Assembly (NCBI RefSeq): GCF_014529535.1
Contig: NW_023503374.1
Location: 7,991,685-8,055,684 of the forward strand
DNA length: 64,000 nt
Origin: Bradysia coprophila
Taxonomy: Eukaryota; Arthropoda; Insecta; Diptera; Sciaridae
Reading direction: 5' to 3'
Shown here: positions 25,470 through 34,537 of the stretch, piece by piece
Layout: the number at the start of each line of letters is the position of its first letter
Numbering within the stretch: position 1 is the stretch's first letter
Position numbers and translations under genes: made by a program
Notes under the pieces: model-generated
What the model saw: the letters and a program-made list of their open reading frames with translations, nothing else
Databases searched by the model: none
Told to the model about the DNA's origin: nothing

Positions 25470-26340
25470 TGATTTGCATCACATTGATTGCATTTTGTTT
25501 GTAGCAGTTAGGGTAATTTGGTAGGTTTTAGCCATGGTCTATATTTTCAGTCTAATTCAGTCTGTTTTCCTGCTCCTTTATTGAATGAAAAACATGCCAA
25601 CCCTCTGTACACATCAAAATCAATTTAACAAGTTTATTTCCTTGCGTGGTTCACATAATAAAAATATCAAAGAGCCCAAGAAAAACACAGCGACAATTAG
25701 AAAACGGTTTTGGTGGTGGCTTTCACAGTCCATTGCCAATCTAATCTTTTCCAGGACGATTACCTGCTGTGGGTAATGGTTATACATTATTATGATTAAA
25801 CACTTCGAAATAAGCGAACTTTGTTGTAGGCAATTAAGATAACAAGAACGCGGTTACGAGCCCCATCTTGTTAAGAGTCGTCTAGAACAAAAGATGACGT
25901 TAATAACATAACAAATAATGTTTCAGTTACGAGACCCCAAACCAAATCTTTGGACGGCTCGGAACCTGTGTCGTTAGTCGTTACCTTACTATTCAAAAGA
26001 TCTCATCTCTATGTAAAGAATGAGAAATTAAAATTAAACTTACCTGAATGTACGTCGTCCACTAGACACTGCATTAAATCGTCATTTTGGATTAGGCCTC
26101 TAACTAAAATGTTTCTTTCCTTCAGATCTTTCTTGATTTTATCAGCAAATGATCTAACCAAACCAACCAAACTCAAAAACTTTGAATTCACACAATTACT
26201 AGTGAGACAACTACTTCGTTACTCGTTAAAGTGAAACATTCAATCAGAAGTGTCAACACAAACGATTATGGTGGGGAAGAGGGCACAAGCGTGATGTTCT
26301 CCACACTGACGTTGAGTGGAATAGTACATTACTATGCAAG
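25470..26340. other. Intergenic region between the Mesh-like gene and the hairpin pair
   Basis: No gene recognised. Short open frames at 25585-25776 and 25950-26234 have no recognisable domains or splice support. Confidence 0.4.
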
Positions 26341-26440
26341 GGAAGTAAAGTGATATCTCGTATCCAGATGATTAAAAGTAACCGAGGGCTTTAGCCCGAG
26401 GTACATTTACTCATCGTGATACGAGATATCAATTTATTTT
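26341..26440. repeat. Hairpin with GAGGGCTTTAGCCCGAG centre
   Basis: Outer arms GATATCTCGTATC and its complement continue outward to GGAAGTAAAG / ATTTATTTTCC and inward through ACC/GGT to a central GGGCTTTAGCCC palindrome. The whole 100 bp can fold on itself. Confidence 0.65.
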
Positions 26441-26457
26441 CCGTGTGTAGTACGACG

Positions 26458-26532
26458 TTTTACTATGCGAGTGATGTAAAGGCTATTGCCTATACATGTA
26501 ATAGTCTTATTACATGCACCAGCATAGTAAAA
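26458..26532. repeat. Second adjacent hairpin with TTTTACTATGC arms
   Basis: Arms TTTTACTATGC (26458-26468) and GCATAGTAAAA (26522-26532), with inner TGTAATA / TATTACA pairing. It sits 17 bp after the hairpin at 26341-26440. A half-copy of the ACGCACTTCAAGCA terminal repeat follows at 26547. Confidence 0.55.
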
Positions 26533-26715
26533 ATATTAACACGGGTAACGCACTTCAAGCATAAGTATTTTCGACTATTTTGATTTAACATATATATTTG
26601 CAAGTTATTATCTGAAATGTTGAGCTTTGACTTATTAATTTATTGAATTTATACGGGCTATTAGAGCCGTCATATTAGCATCTCTCTGATCGGGTCAGAC
26701 ATCCCCATGGTCATA

Positions 26716-27006
26716 TTATGACACCAGAAGATGTAGAAGCTTGCAAGGGATCCTATGAATGTCTGTTCGATTTATCATTAACTGGAAATAGAGAGATGGC
26801 GCTTGGTACACAGAAAGTCGTTGTGGACTTCTCTGCCATTGCTAAGTCAACGTGCGTTGGGTGTGAAAGAATATCTGTACCTAGAAATGGATACTTGCTG
26901 GTTATTAATTATTCTGAAGGAAGGACAGTCCGATTCGTTTGTAATAAGAATTTTCAGATTCAAGGACCTAGTTCGGCAAAATGTGTTAGAAATATACTTG
27001 GTATTC
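26716..27006 (+). pseudogene. Partial duplicate of the Mesh-like gene (VWD end plus Sushi)
   Basis: About 290 bp closely match 24991-25280 of the Mesh-like gene. They encode PEDVEACKGSYECLFDLS, NREMALGTQK and CERISVPRNGYL with few changes (for example LVVI to LLVI). The frame stays open for 102 codons but lacks a start context and the upstream domains, and homology stops inside the Sushi domain, where the sequence diverges to ILLRKTQ and a stop. It is best read as a truncated tandem duplicate. The intact frame leaves open that it is an exon of a longer gene. Confidence 0.7.
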
Positions 27007-27255
27007 TCTTGCGAAAAACGCAGTGACTATTTTAGGCAAAAAAATTGAGAAAAATGGGAAAATTTTCCCGATTTTCCCTAAAATTACAAATTTATTTCGA
27101 TGGGTTTTTCTGCTATTTTTCAAAAATAGATCGAAAGCAATACTTCGAGATCTTTTTCATAAAATACAATTATGGCAGAGAATTTTTGAGTATTTTTGAG
27201 TAAGATTCAGAAGGGAAATTTCCAGTAAAATCATTGTGCAATGTTTACCAATTAA

Positions 27256-27462
27256 TTTCAGAATTTTGAATACTCTTTGGGGTCGCTGTCATCTGTTTTG
27301 AACAGAAATTCTCTTGATATGTGGTCGGAACAGGCTGGACAGTCGGTACAAAGAGAATTTCTAAAGTACTGGTGTAAATATCAGATCAACGTTTTAGAAG
27401 CAGAGAATTATTACGATCAATTGAAGAGAGATGTCGTGGAATTTTCATCCCGTCACCTATAA
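27256..27462 (+). CDS. Possible isolated terminal exon, function unknown
   Basis: After the acceptor-like TTAATTTCAG at 27261 a frame stays open for 66 codons to a TAA. It encodes an acidic/basic helical-looking peptide (SLSSVLNRNSLDMWSEQAG ... KYWCKYQINVLEAENYYDQ). The amino-acid composition looks like real coding sequence rather than translated AT-rich noise. I could not connect it to an upstream exon and do not recognise the family. It could belong to the duplicated Mesh-like fragment just upstream or be a relic. Confidence 0.25.
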   Translation, partial: FQNFEYSLGSLSSVLNRNSLDMWSEQAGQSVQREFLKYWCKYQINVLEAENYYDQLKRDVVEFSSRHL

Positions 27463-27614
27463 ATATCGATTTTCATTTAAATTACTTGACCCAAACAGAA
27501 TATATTTTTGTTCACAAATAAAACAGTGTAAAGCCAACCGTTGAAGTCAAAAAAATTGTATTTTTTACAAATACCTGTTAATTATGTCATATTGAGATAA
27601 ATTATAACCTAAAT

Positions 27615-29445
27615 TACACTCGCGGAATTTTGAAAACCGACACATTTTCTATTTCGTCGTTTAGTGGTTTTTTGTGAATTTTGCATGCATTTTTATATGG
27701 AGAAATGAGAAACTCAAGTAAAACACGTCATTTTATCACAACGAGGAGTCCATCAAGGAGATCCACTTGGACCAGCTTTGTTTTGTCTTGTCATTCAAGA
27801 TATAATTTCGTCCCTGCAAGACCTGGATTTAAATTTATGGTACTTAGATGATGGAACAATTGCTGGCTCACCCAATAATGTTTTGAAAGCCTTCAAAACA
27901 ATCATACACAAGTCAAAAGAAATTGGATTGGAATTGAATTATGCAAAATGTGAATTTTCAATTTTAGAATCAGAAACGGAAGAATCAAAGATTGAAATAG
28001 AACATCAATTCAAGTCAATTGCAGAGGGCATTCAAACAATGAAACCTGAAAATGAATTCTTATTGGGAAGTCCATTAACTGATGCCGCTTCAACATTATG
28101 TCTGAACAAAAAAATTCTGGACTTACAGAAGTTGACAAAGAGACTCAAGAACATAAGCATGCACAGCGCCTATTATTTGTTAAGAATGTCCATTACGACT
28201 CCACGTTTAATTTTCTTTCTACGAGGATCACCCATGTGGCGTAATGAATCGGGCTTTTTACAGTACGACGAAGTCTTAAAAAATGCTATTGAAAGTATCT
28301 TCAATATTGAACTAAGTGATAAAGCTTGGATCGAATCCTCATTACCGATAAAGAAAGGTGGAATTGGAATACGTCATGCGTCCGACATTGCTCTACCATG
28401 TTTTCTATCGTCATTGTATAATGTTTCCGCTCTGTTGGATCAACTGTTACCTGAAAACTACCGACTAGTTGATATGACAAAAGTGGAATCAGAAGATCAT
28501 TGGTGTGGAAAATTTGGAGAACTTCCAGAGGAATCGCTACGTATTTATCAAGGCGTGTGGGAATCTTACGAAATTAATCAGAAAATCGAAAATCTTAGGC
28601 AACAGTTGAACGTTGCTGTGGACAAAGCTCGATTTTTGTCCAATTCGTCGAAAGAATCCGGCGCTTGTTTACACAGTTTACCGTCACCGCAATTAGGAAC
28701 TCATTTGAATAATTATGAGTTTCGCATATCAATCGTTTTACGTCTTGGCGTTGCAATTGTTCAGCCCCATAAATGTGTGTGTGGTACGAAAGTTAACAAG
28801 TACGGCAGACATGGATTATCATGCAGCAAAGCATCCGGCACACTTCCACGACATGGATCAGGAAATGATTTAATTCAACGAGCATTCCGATCAGCTGAAA
28901 TTCCTTGCAAACGTGAACCTACTGGTTGCTCCCGACCAGATGGTAAGAAACCCGACGGGTTGACTCTCGTACCTTGGGAGAAGGGTAAATCACTCCTATG
29001 GGATTATACTTGTGTAGACACTTTTGCGAAATCGTATGTGAACAGAACGGCACGTGAATTAGGTTGGGCAGCGAAAAAAGCAGAAGCTGATAAATTTGAT
29101 CATTACACCGATTTGATGAGCCAATTCATATTCGTTCCGATTGCAACGGAAACCTCTGGCGTGATTGGCAAATGCGGTTTAGATTTAATTAAAAAAATTG
29201 GCAGCAGAATTACGGAAAAAACACATGAAAAACGAGCGACGAACTACCTAATTCAAAGATTAGGGTTGGTTATTCAACGTGGCAATGTTGCGTCCATTTT
29301 AGGAACATTACCACATTCAAAGGATTTAAATGAAATACATTATTTGTAAACTAATTTTGTTAAAGAACGTATAAATAAAAAACCTCTCAAATAAAAAAAA
29401 CACAGAAACATAAAATGTGTCGGTTTTCAAAATTCCGTGTGTGTA
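27615..29445. mobile_element. TIR-bounded element carrying a reverse-transcriptase fragment
   Basis: Terminal inverted repeats of 34 bp (27615-27648 and 29412-29445) share the block CGGAATTTTGAAAACCGACA then CATTTT, with only two mismatches near the outer end. They enclose a single large open frame (27709-29349). The left repeat lies about 60 bp before the frame and the right one about 60 bp after its stop, so the repeats fit the frame closely. No target duplication could be assigned. Confidence 0.7.
27709..29349 (+). pseudogene. Reverse transcriptase plus nuclease-like C-terminal protein, 5' truncated
   Basis: The frame is open for 546 codons after a TGA at 27706. It begins inside the RT palm with RGVHQGDPLGPALF and includes the catalytic YLDD box (WYLDDGTIAG near 27838). 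The earlier palm motif with the first catalytic Asp is missing, so it should be inactive as a polymerase. Downstream is a Cys/His cluster (CVCGTKVNKYGRHGLSC) and a block RPDGKKPDG ... LLWDYTCVDT that resembles a PD-(D/E)XK nuclease, as in RT-like proteins of many invertebrate mobile elements. Either it is a truncated retroelement copy or upstream exons are missing. The long open frame argues for recent insertion or continuing selection. Confidence 0.7.
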
Positions 29446-30001
29446 CGATAAACTTTTGGTTCTAAATTATGACTCAAGTCAAAAATGGAAAAAATTTGTA
29501 TGGGGAAGGATCGGACCCACGGCAGCGGACACCTGTTTTTTACTCACTGGGGGTCCCTCTATCTAGATCAGCAATCATTTTTTGGGTACATTTTTATAAA
29601 ACTTTATCTTGATTGAGGACAGCCGTGTCTATCGAATGGAATTGCATTGATTGTACATTGTATGAACATTGAACATCGACATGGATCGCAACATTTATGT
29701 TTACCTCTTTATCTTATTGATTGATATAGTACTTGCCAGATAGCAATTCTTTGTAACTGCCTCTTATCAAATTAAGATAATCCAAGGTCTCGTCAATGCA
29801 CTCGAAACACTTTCAAGTATTTTAGAATATTTTAAATTTGTGTTTTATTTCACCAAACTTACAGGTTTAACAAATATTGTATGACTTTAGTGTTAATTTC
29901 ACAGCTGAAACGTTAAAACTAACGAAAATTATGCACATTATTCTTTCCTAGCAAAAGCAAGAGAGTTATAACCAAATACAAAATACAATTTTCCATTAGA
30001 G
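29446..30001. other. Intergenic region and likely 3' UTR of the minus-strand gene at 30002
   Basis: No coding sequence recognised. A minus-strand AATAAA-like signal lies near 29845. Confidence 0.35.
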
Positions 30002-31028
30002 TTATGATCGTCTGTTGTAACGACCAGTGTTGCCATATCCTCTACCGTTTCGATACTCTATCGACCTAATAGGATGCCCGTCTCTGAACCCCACTGCCGG
30101 ATTCGCAAATTGTTGACCGTAAGCGGGTGTTGGATCTTTACGGCCAATTAAATCTCTCCATATCATAGCCAACAATAAATAAAAGCCGCCAATCACTTTC
30201 GACAATAAATCTAAGGCTTTCAACAGAAACGGCATGGATACATTAACCAACTTTCGGAATTCTGCCATGAATTTCAACGTAAATGCACCGAGATACATTA
30301 GGCCATGGATTGATGCCGTTCCGGCAGCCAGCATGATCAAGCAAATGAACTTCAAAACGCTGGCAATATTTTGGGCGGTTATTTGTTGCGAGAATAGCCA
30401 TAGAAAGTATTCGGCACAGGATTTTCGCCACATTACTAACAGTTCCTGGAAGTCTTTTGCCAGTTGTCCGGAATCGTAGGCGTCTTGATTTTCTCTAATT
30501 TTATGCTCCTGTCGGATGGACTCTTCCACATCATGCATTGGCTTAAGCATTTTCAATTTGATTATAGCCTCACTGTTCCGGAACCGCACCGTTTTGACTT
30601 GAAACCAATATTCACCAAACGGTACACCTTCGAGCTCTGTCCATATACACGAGCCATGCGGTGCACCGATCATGTCTGAATCGGTGTAGCCCATCCAGTA
30701 GTCGGGATTGTGTGAATAGAAAGTTTTGATGCGTTGCCGAACTGTGTGAATATCTTTGGCTAATGACTCGTCGGTTTTGCTGATAACGACAAGCGCACGG
30801 TAAGCATGTAGACTTTGTACTAACCGATTCTCTTGGTAATGACCAAGAAATGTTCGAGTTTTCAACATTTGCTTACAAAATGTTTGCAGTCTATCATAGG
30901 CGGGATTCGGTTCGCCTCCACTTGCGTCACGGCTGGTTGTCGAATAATCGCTGGTCTATAAAATGGGGGATTCATTGTTAATTTCTGAAGTATTAGGAGA
31001 ATTGATTTCAAGTGGTTACATCAGTCAT
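30002..31028 (-). CDS. Unrecognised protein with two hydrophobic segments
   Basis: Two exons: a nine-base first coding exon (31020-31028, MTD) and 30002-30955, separated by a 64-bp GT-AG intron; 320 aa. The start is chosen because the ATG sits in ATCAACCATGA and the splice keeps frame (MTD/TSDYSTTSRDASGG). The N-terminal half is soluble and aromatic-rich (NPDYWMGYTDSD, CIWTELEGVPFGEYWFQ). A charged helical stretch follows (EESIRQEHKIRENQDAYD), then two hydrophobic segments at about residues 203-229 and 245-268. The Gly/Arg/Tyr-rich tail ends GYGNTGRYNRRS. No signal peptide. Long open frame, coding-like composition and clean splicing make it a real gene, but I do not recognise the family. Likely an intracellular membrane protein. 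Confidence 0.65.
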
Positions 31029-31258
31029 GGTTGATGTGTCAACTATTTTACGTGCTAGTCGGTAGTAGGTTTACCAAATTAATTTCTTTCTTTTTTAAGA
31101 TAATACTTTCATGGGACGTGCAATTTGTTTATTTTGGTTATTTTAAAATTATATCTGACATATTTATTCAAAAGTGACAGGCCGTGAAATCAGTGATGTA
31201 GACCTTTACAGTCGATTCAGTACTAGTCTATGAAAAAGTACCAAAATGCAGTATCAAC

Positions 31259-31539
31259 CAAGGTAAATAAACATACTGAAGGTAACGCAAACCCTCAGGG
31301 ACTAGCAAGAAATACGTACCCCACATTTCAGGTGAATATATAAGATTTGTTATGTTGCAACCGTGACGTTTGACATTATAATGTTGTTAGAACTGCGTTG
31401 TTTAGTATTGAGTTTTGCATGTGCTACAACATAACAAAGCGAAATACACTTCAACATTATAAAAATTATACTCACCCTCAAGTAGGGGTCCGTGTGTTCT
31501 TGCGGATTTGCGTTACCTTCAGTATGTTTATTTTCCTTG
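31259..31539. mobile_element. hAT-type MITE with 8-bp target-site duplication
   Basis: A 281-bp element with inverted ends CAAGGTAAATAAACATACTG ... and the complement ending CCTTG. It is flanked by perfect 8-bp direct repeats GTATCAAC at 31251-31258 and 31540-31547. The 8-bp duplication and CA..TG ends are typical of the hAT superfamily. No transposase. Confidence 0.85.
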
Positions 31540-31905
31540 GTATCAACGCTCTCAATGGCATTGCGGGTAGAAAAACGGATAATCCTTGAATCTTGCGTGA
31601 ATATGTTTTGGTGAAGTGCCGAAAGGACACCGTAAAATTATCCTATAAAAATTGTCTGACGATACGAGCCGTTCAGCTATTATTTCTGATTTTTGGAAGT
31701 TTAACGTCCAATTCAATTGCGTTGCTATATCAGTCGATGTGTATAGATTTGTTCCAAAGTCGTTGAAGATGTCAATAGTCATCGTCGTCATCCACATAAA
31801 AGACAACGCAACGTCACTGTGAATGACGGTCGGTTGTTTTTGGCCTCTCAAAATTCGTTTTTACTGTACGAGGAAACAATGAAAGTAAACTCTATAGGAA
31901 TGGTC

Positions 31906-32277
31906 TAAGGTCATTTCGAAATGTCGAATTTCATCCACAGAAGGCAACTTAACCTCAACGAGGTTCAGGTTGACGATAATTGTGACGAAAAGTTTACAAA
32001 GAAATTTGTTGACGTTTAGGTTATGTTCATATCTGTGGATGAAGTTGTCGTCGTTAGTGTTGTCAAAGTTCGGGTTTACAGTTATTTGGAACAAACCTCA
32101 TATGTTTGTTCCAAGGTGAGATGAAATGTCAAACCGTCATCCATAGAGCCATAACCTCAACATTATTAACAATGCAATTGTCAAAATAGTAAGGAAAAAT
32201 AAGTTGAGGTTCTACTGATGACATCGGTTTGTGTTCGGTTCATTTTGTTCGGCTTAACCGTTACTTGGAAGAAACCT
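31906..32277. repeat. Two adjacent copies of a MITE with AGGTTTGTTCCAA ends
   Basis: Copy one (31906-32098) and a more diverged copy two (32103-32277) share end sequence TTTGTTCCAA / TTGGAACAAACCT and internal ATTTCGAAATGTC, CATCCACAGA and TTTAGGTTATGTTCA blocks. A third copy is at 52764-52957, and a fragment of the same family begins near 31741. The internal ATCCACAGA / TCTGTGGAT pair gives each copy a foldback shape. Confidence 0.65.
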
Positions 32278-32540
32278 ATATTGTTATCTGACTGTTCGAG
32301 AGACAGAATATTCAACTTATTGGTTTAAGAGATGAAAAAATATTCTAAGTGTTTATTGTACTCAATCTATTACAAAGTTTCCAGAACCCCCATCACCCCA
32401 ACGCCTTTTCCTCATTCAGAGCCTTTTGTATTGGTGACAAAGCTATGGTAGATAAAGCGTTTGGCATTGTAACAGTAAAAACGAAATTGCATAAACGATT
32501 TTTTGCAGAGTATAATGAGTAAATTCGTACAATATTTTCA

Positions 32541-34371
32541 ATGATTTTAACTAAAAATATGTTCTCGATTAAAGGTGTATCCATCGATAAAACAAACAAG
32601 CCGCGTGCTAGACGCACTAGTGCTACAACGGAGTCAGACAACACCGACAAAACGGAATCGGATTTGATCCAGACGAAATATGAAGGTAATGTATACCGTA
32701 AGAAGAGCCTTTGTGTAAATAGACCGAACAGGTGTGACACGTCTAGGGCATAGGACATATTTAGGACCTTAGTGATCGATAACGTGATAACTTGAACCCA
32801 TTCGAAAGCAAAAAACCATTAAAGCGAGTTAAATAGTTACCAAAAACATTTATACCGAAAAAGTGAGGGAAAACAACGAAAATAGTTACCAAAAATATTT
32901 GCATTCTTCAATGGAAAAGTTGATAGCAAGTGAGTTTTTAGGAACTTTCCTACTCAGATTTTTCATGGGAAACTCTTGAATAGTGCAAATAGTGAATAGC
33001 AATAGTGAATAGTGCAAAATTTTTGTGGCACGCAAACAAGGTTACCCTTATAGTTTTCACGATGAAAAATGAAGCATAGAGTCCTGTTAGTGCTCTTTTA
33101 ATACTTTTTCATGTGCCGAAAATGAGCGAGTATTGAGATTTTTCTCGGGTTTTCGACCCCTAACATGAAACATTTTTTGTGTATCTATTTTGGACGATTG
33201 ATTTTAGGCACTTTCGCATGTAGCCCTCACTTCGTTCGGACTACAACTCGCGAAGTTGCCTAAAAACAATCGTCCAAAACAGATACACAAACAACTATTT
33301 TTTCGGTTGCAGTCAGAACAGTGAATATTCAGCATTTATTTGCTTCAGCCAACGCACTTCATTCACGTTCGAATTTTCACATTTGTCAATGTATTGTCAC
33401 TTTTGTGGTACATAGAAGTGGACGATACATTCCGACAAAAAATGACTTACAGAACAACAAAAGAGCACGTGAAAAGCAAACATCATTTACTGACAAAATG
33501 TATCAGCTCTAATTAAATCGTTGCCTAGTAAGCTACTATATCCCGTGTTATTTTGTGTGTAATTACAGTGCAAATGATTAATCATTTATTTCGTTTGTCA
33601 TCAAAATAATTGAATAAACTAGATAAACCAAAATCCTCCAAACATTTTGACAGAAAGTGATCTTTGCGTTGCATACAATTTAGTGTCAACAAAGCGACCT
33701 CTACAGTGCATCTCAAGTGCCAATATAGTGTTTGAATTTGGTGTATATGATGGGTGTATATGCCGGGGTGCTGCACTAACCAATTGAACTACCGTGCACA
33801 CTTTCCATTTCAACAAACTTCAAGCATGAATGGTACAGTTTTGATTGGATGTGTGGATCAGCTGAAAAACAGCTGAGGCAAATTAATGCTGAAATTTCAC
33901 TGCCTCTGACTGTATTGATACAATATAATTTTTCCAATAATTTATACCCCAAGAGTTAGTGTGGTAATGACTAGTTATTCGACTTTATAAAATACCTACA
34001 ATTTTTAAAAGATTTGTATGCCCAGAATAAGCACCAGCTGATCTACTTACACACACTTCTTGTATGACATACAATCAAAATACACATACGTGTTAACACG
34101 TTTGCGACACTCTAAAACGTACGGCGGCGGATATTGATTTCGTTTTCCCATTCAATCCAAATTATAAGTTCATCAACCGACTGCGTTTAAATTAAATTAA
34201 ATTTCGTATCTGGTTGACTAATTGACTGTCACTTTCTGCACAGAAGGGCAATGTGACTCCACCCACGAAGACAAAGGACCATCGGGTGCTGTGGCTGTAC
34301 AATCAAGTCATGTTGATCCGTCGCATCCAGGCTACATAGCGTACATAAATCGCATCTTCAAGAAATCGTAA
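32541..34371 (+). CDS. Small two-exon protein of 90 aa, unrecognised
   Basis: Exon 1 is 32541-32685 and exon 2 is 34244-34371 (stop TAA), joined by a GT-AG intron of 1558 bp. Exon 1 ends in phase 1 (GAAG/GTAATG) and exon 2 starts after TTCTGCACAG, completing the codon. The product is hydrophilic: a basic start (MFSIKGVSIDKTNKPRARR), a Ser/Thr/Asp-rich middle (TTESDNTDKTESD), then HEDKGPSGAVAVQSSHVDP and an ending YIAYINRIFKKS. No signal peptide or membrane segment. An AATAAA at 34451 follows the stop by 80 bp. Family not recognised. The alternative start at codon 7 is possible. The two segments each look coding and splice in frame, but the pairing is inferred. Confidence 0.5.
33176..33289. 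repeat. Hairpin with 35-bp arms inside the 90-aa gene intron
   Basis: Arms TTTGTGTATCTATTTTGGAC then GATTG and the complement, three mismatches in 35. Inner pairing CTTTCGC / GCGAAG and GTAG / CTAC brackets a loop whose reverse complement is CCGAACGAAGTGAGGG. A weaker hairpin with CCGAAAATGAGCGAG lies just upstream (33105-33175). Confidence 0.65.
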
Positions 34372-34537
34372 GGTTCTTCGTAACCAAATTGTTCAATTGA
34401 AGGTCTAAATGTAAATATATTTTGTTGACAAATCATTTTCTGTACAAAACACAATAAACACAATCCACGAAAAACCTCGCTAAATACATGACGGAAATTT
34501 AATCCAAGAAATTTAATTTGTAAATAATTTGCCTACA

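Noticed and set aside
31552-32094. 99-aa and 77-aa minus-strand frames
   Set aside because: They are translations of MITE copies; the same text recurs at 52764 with frame breaks.
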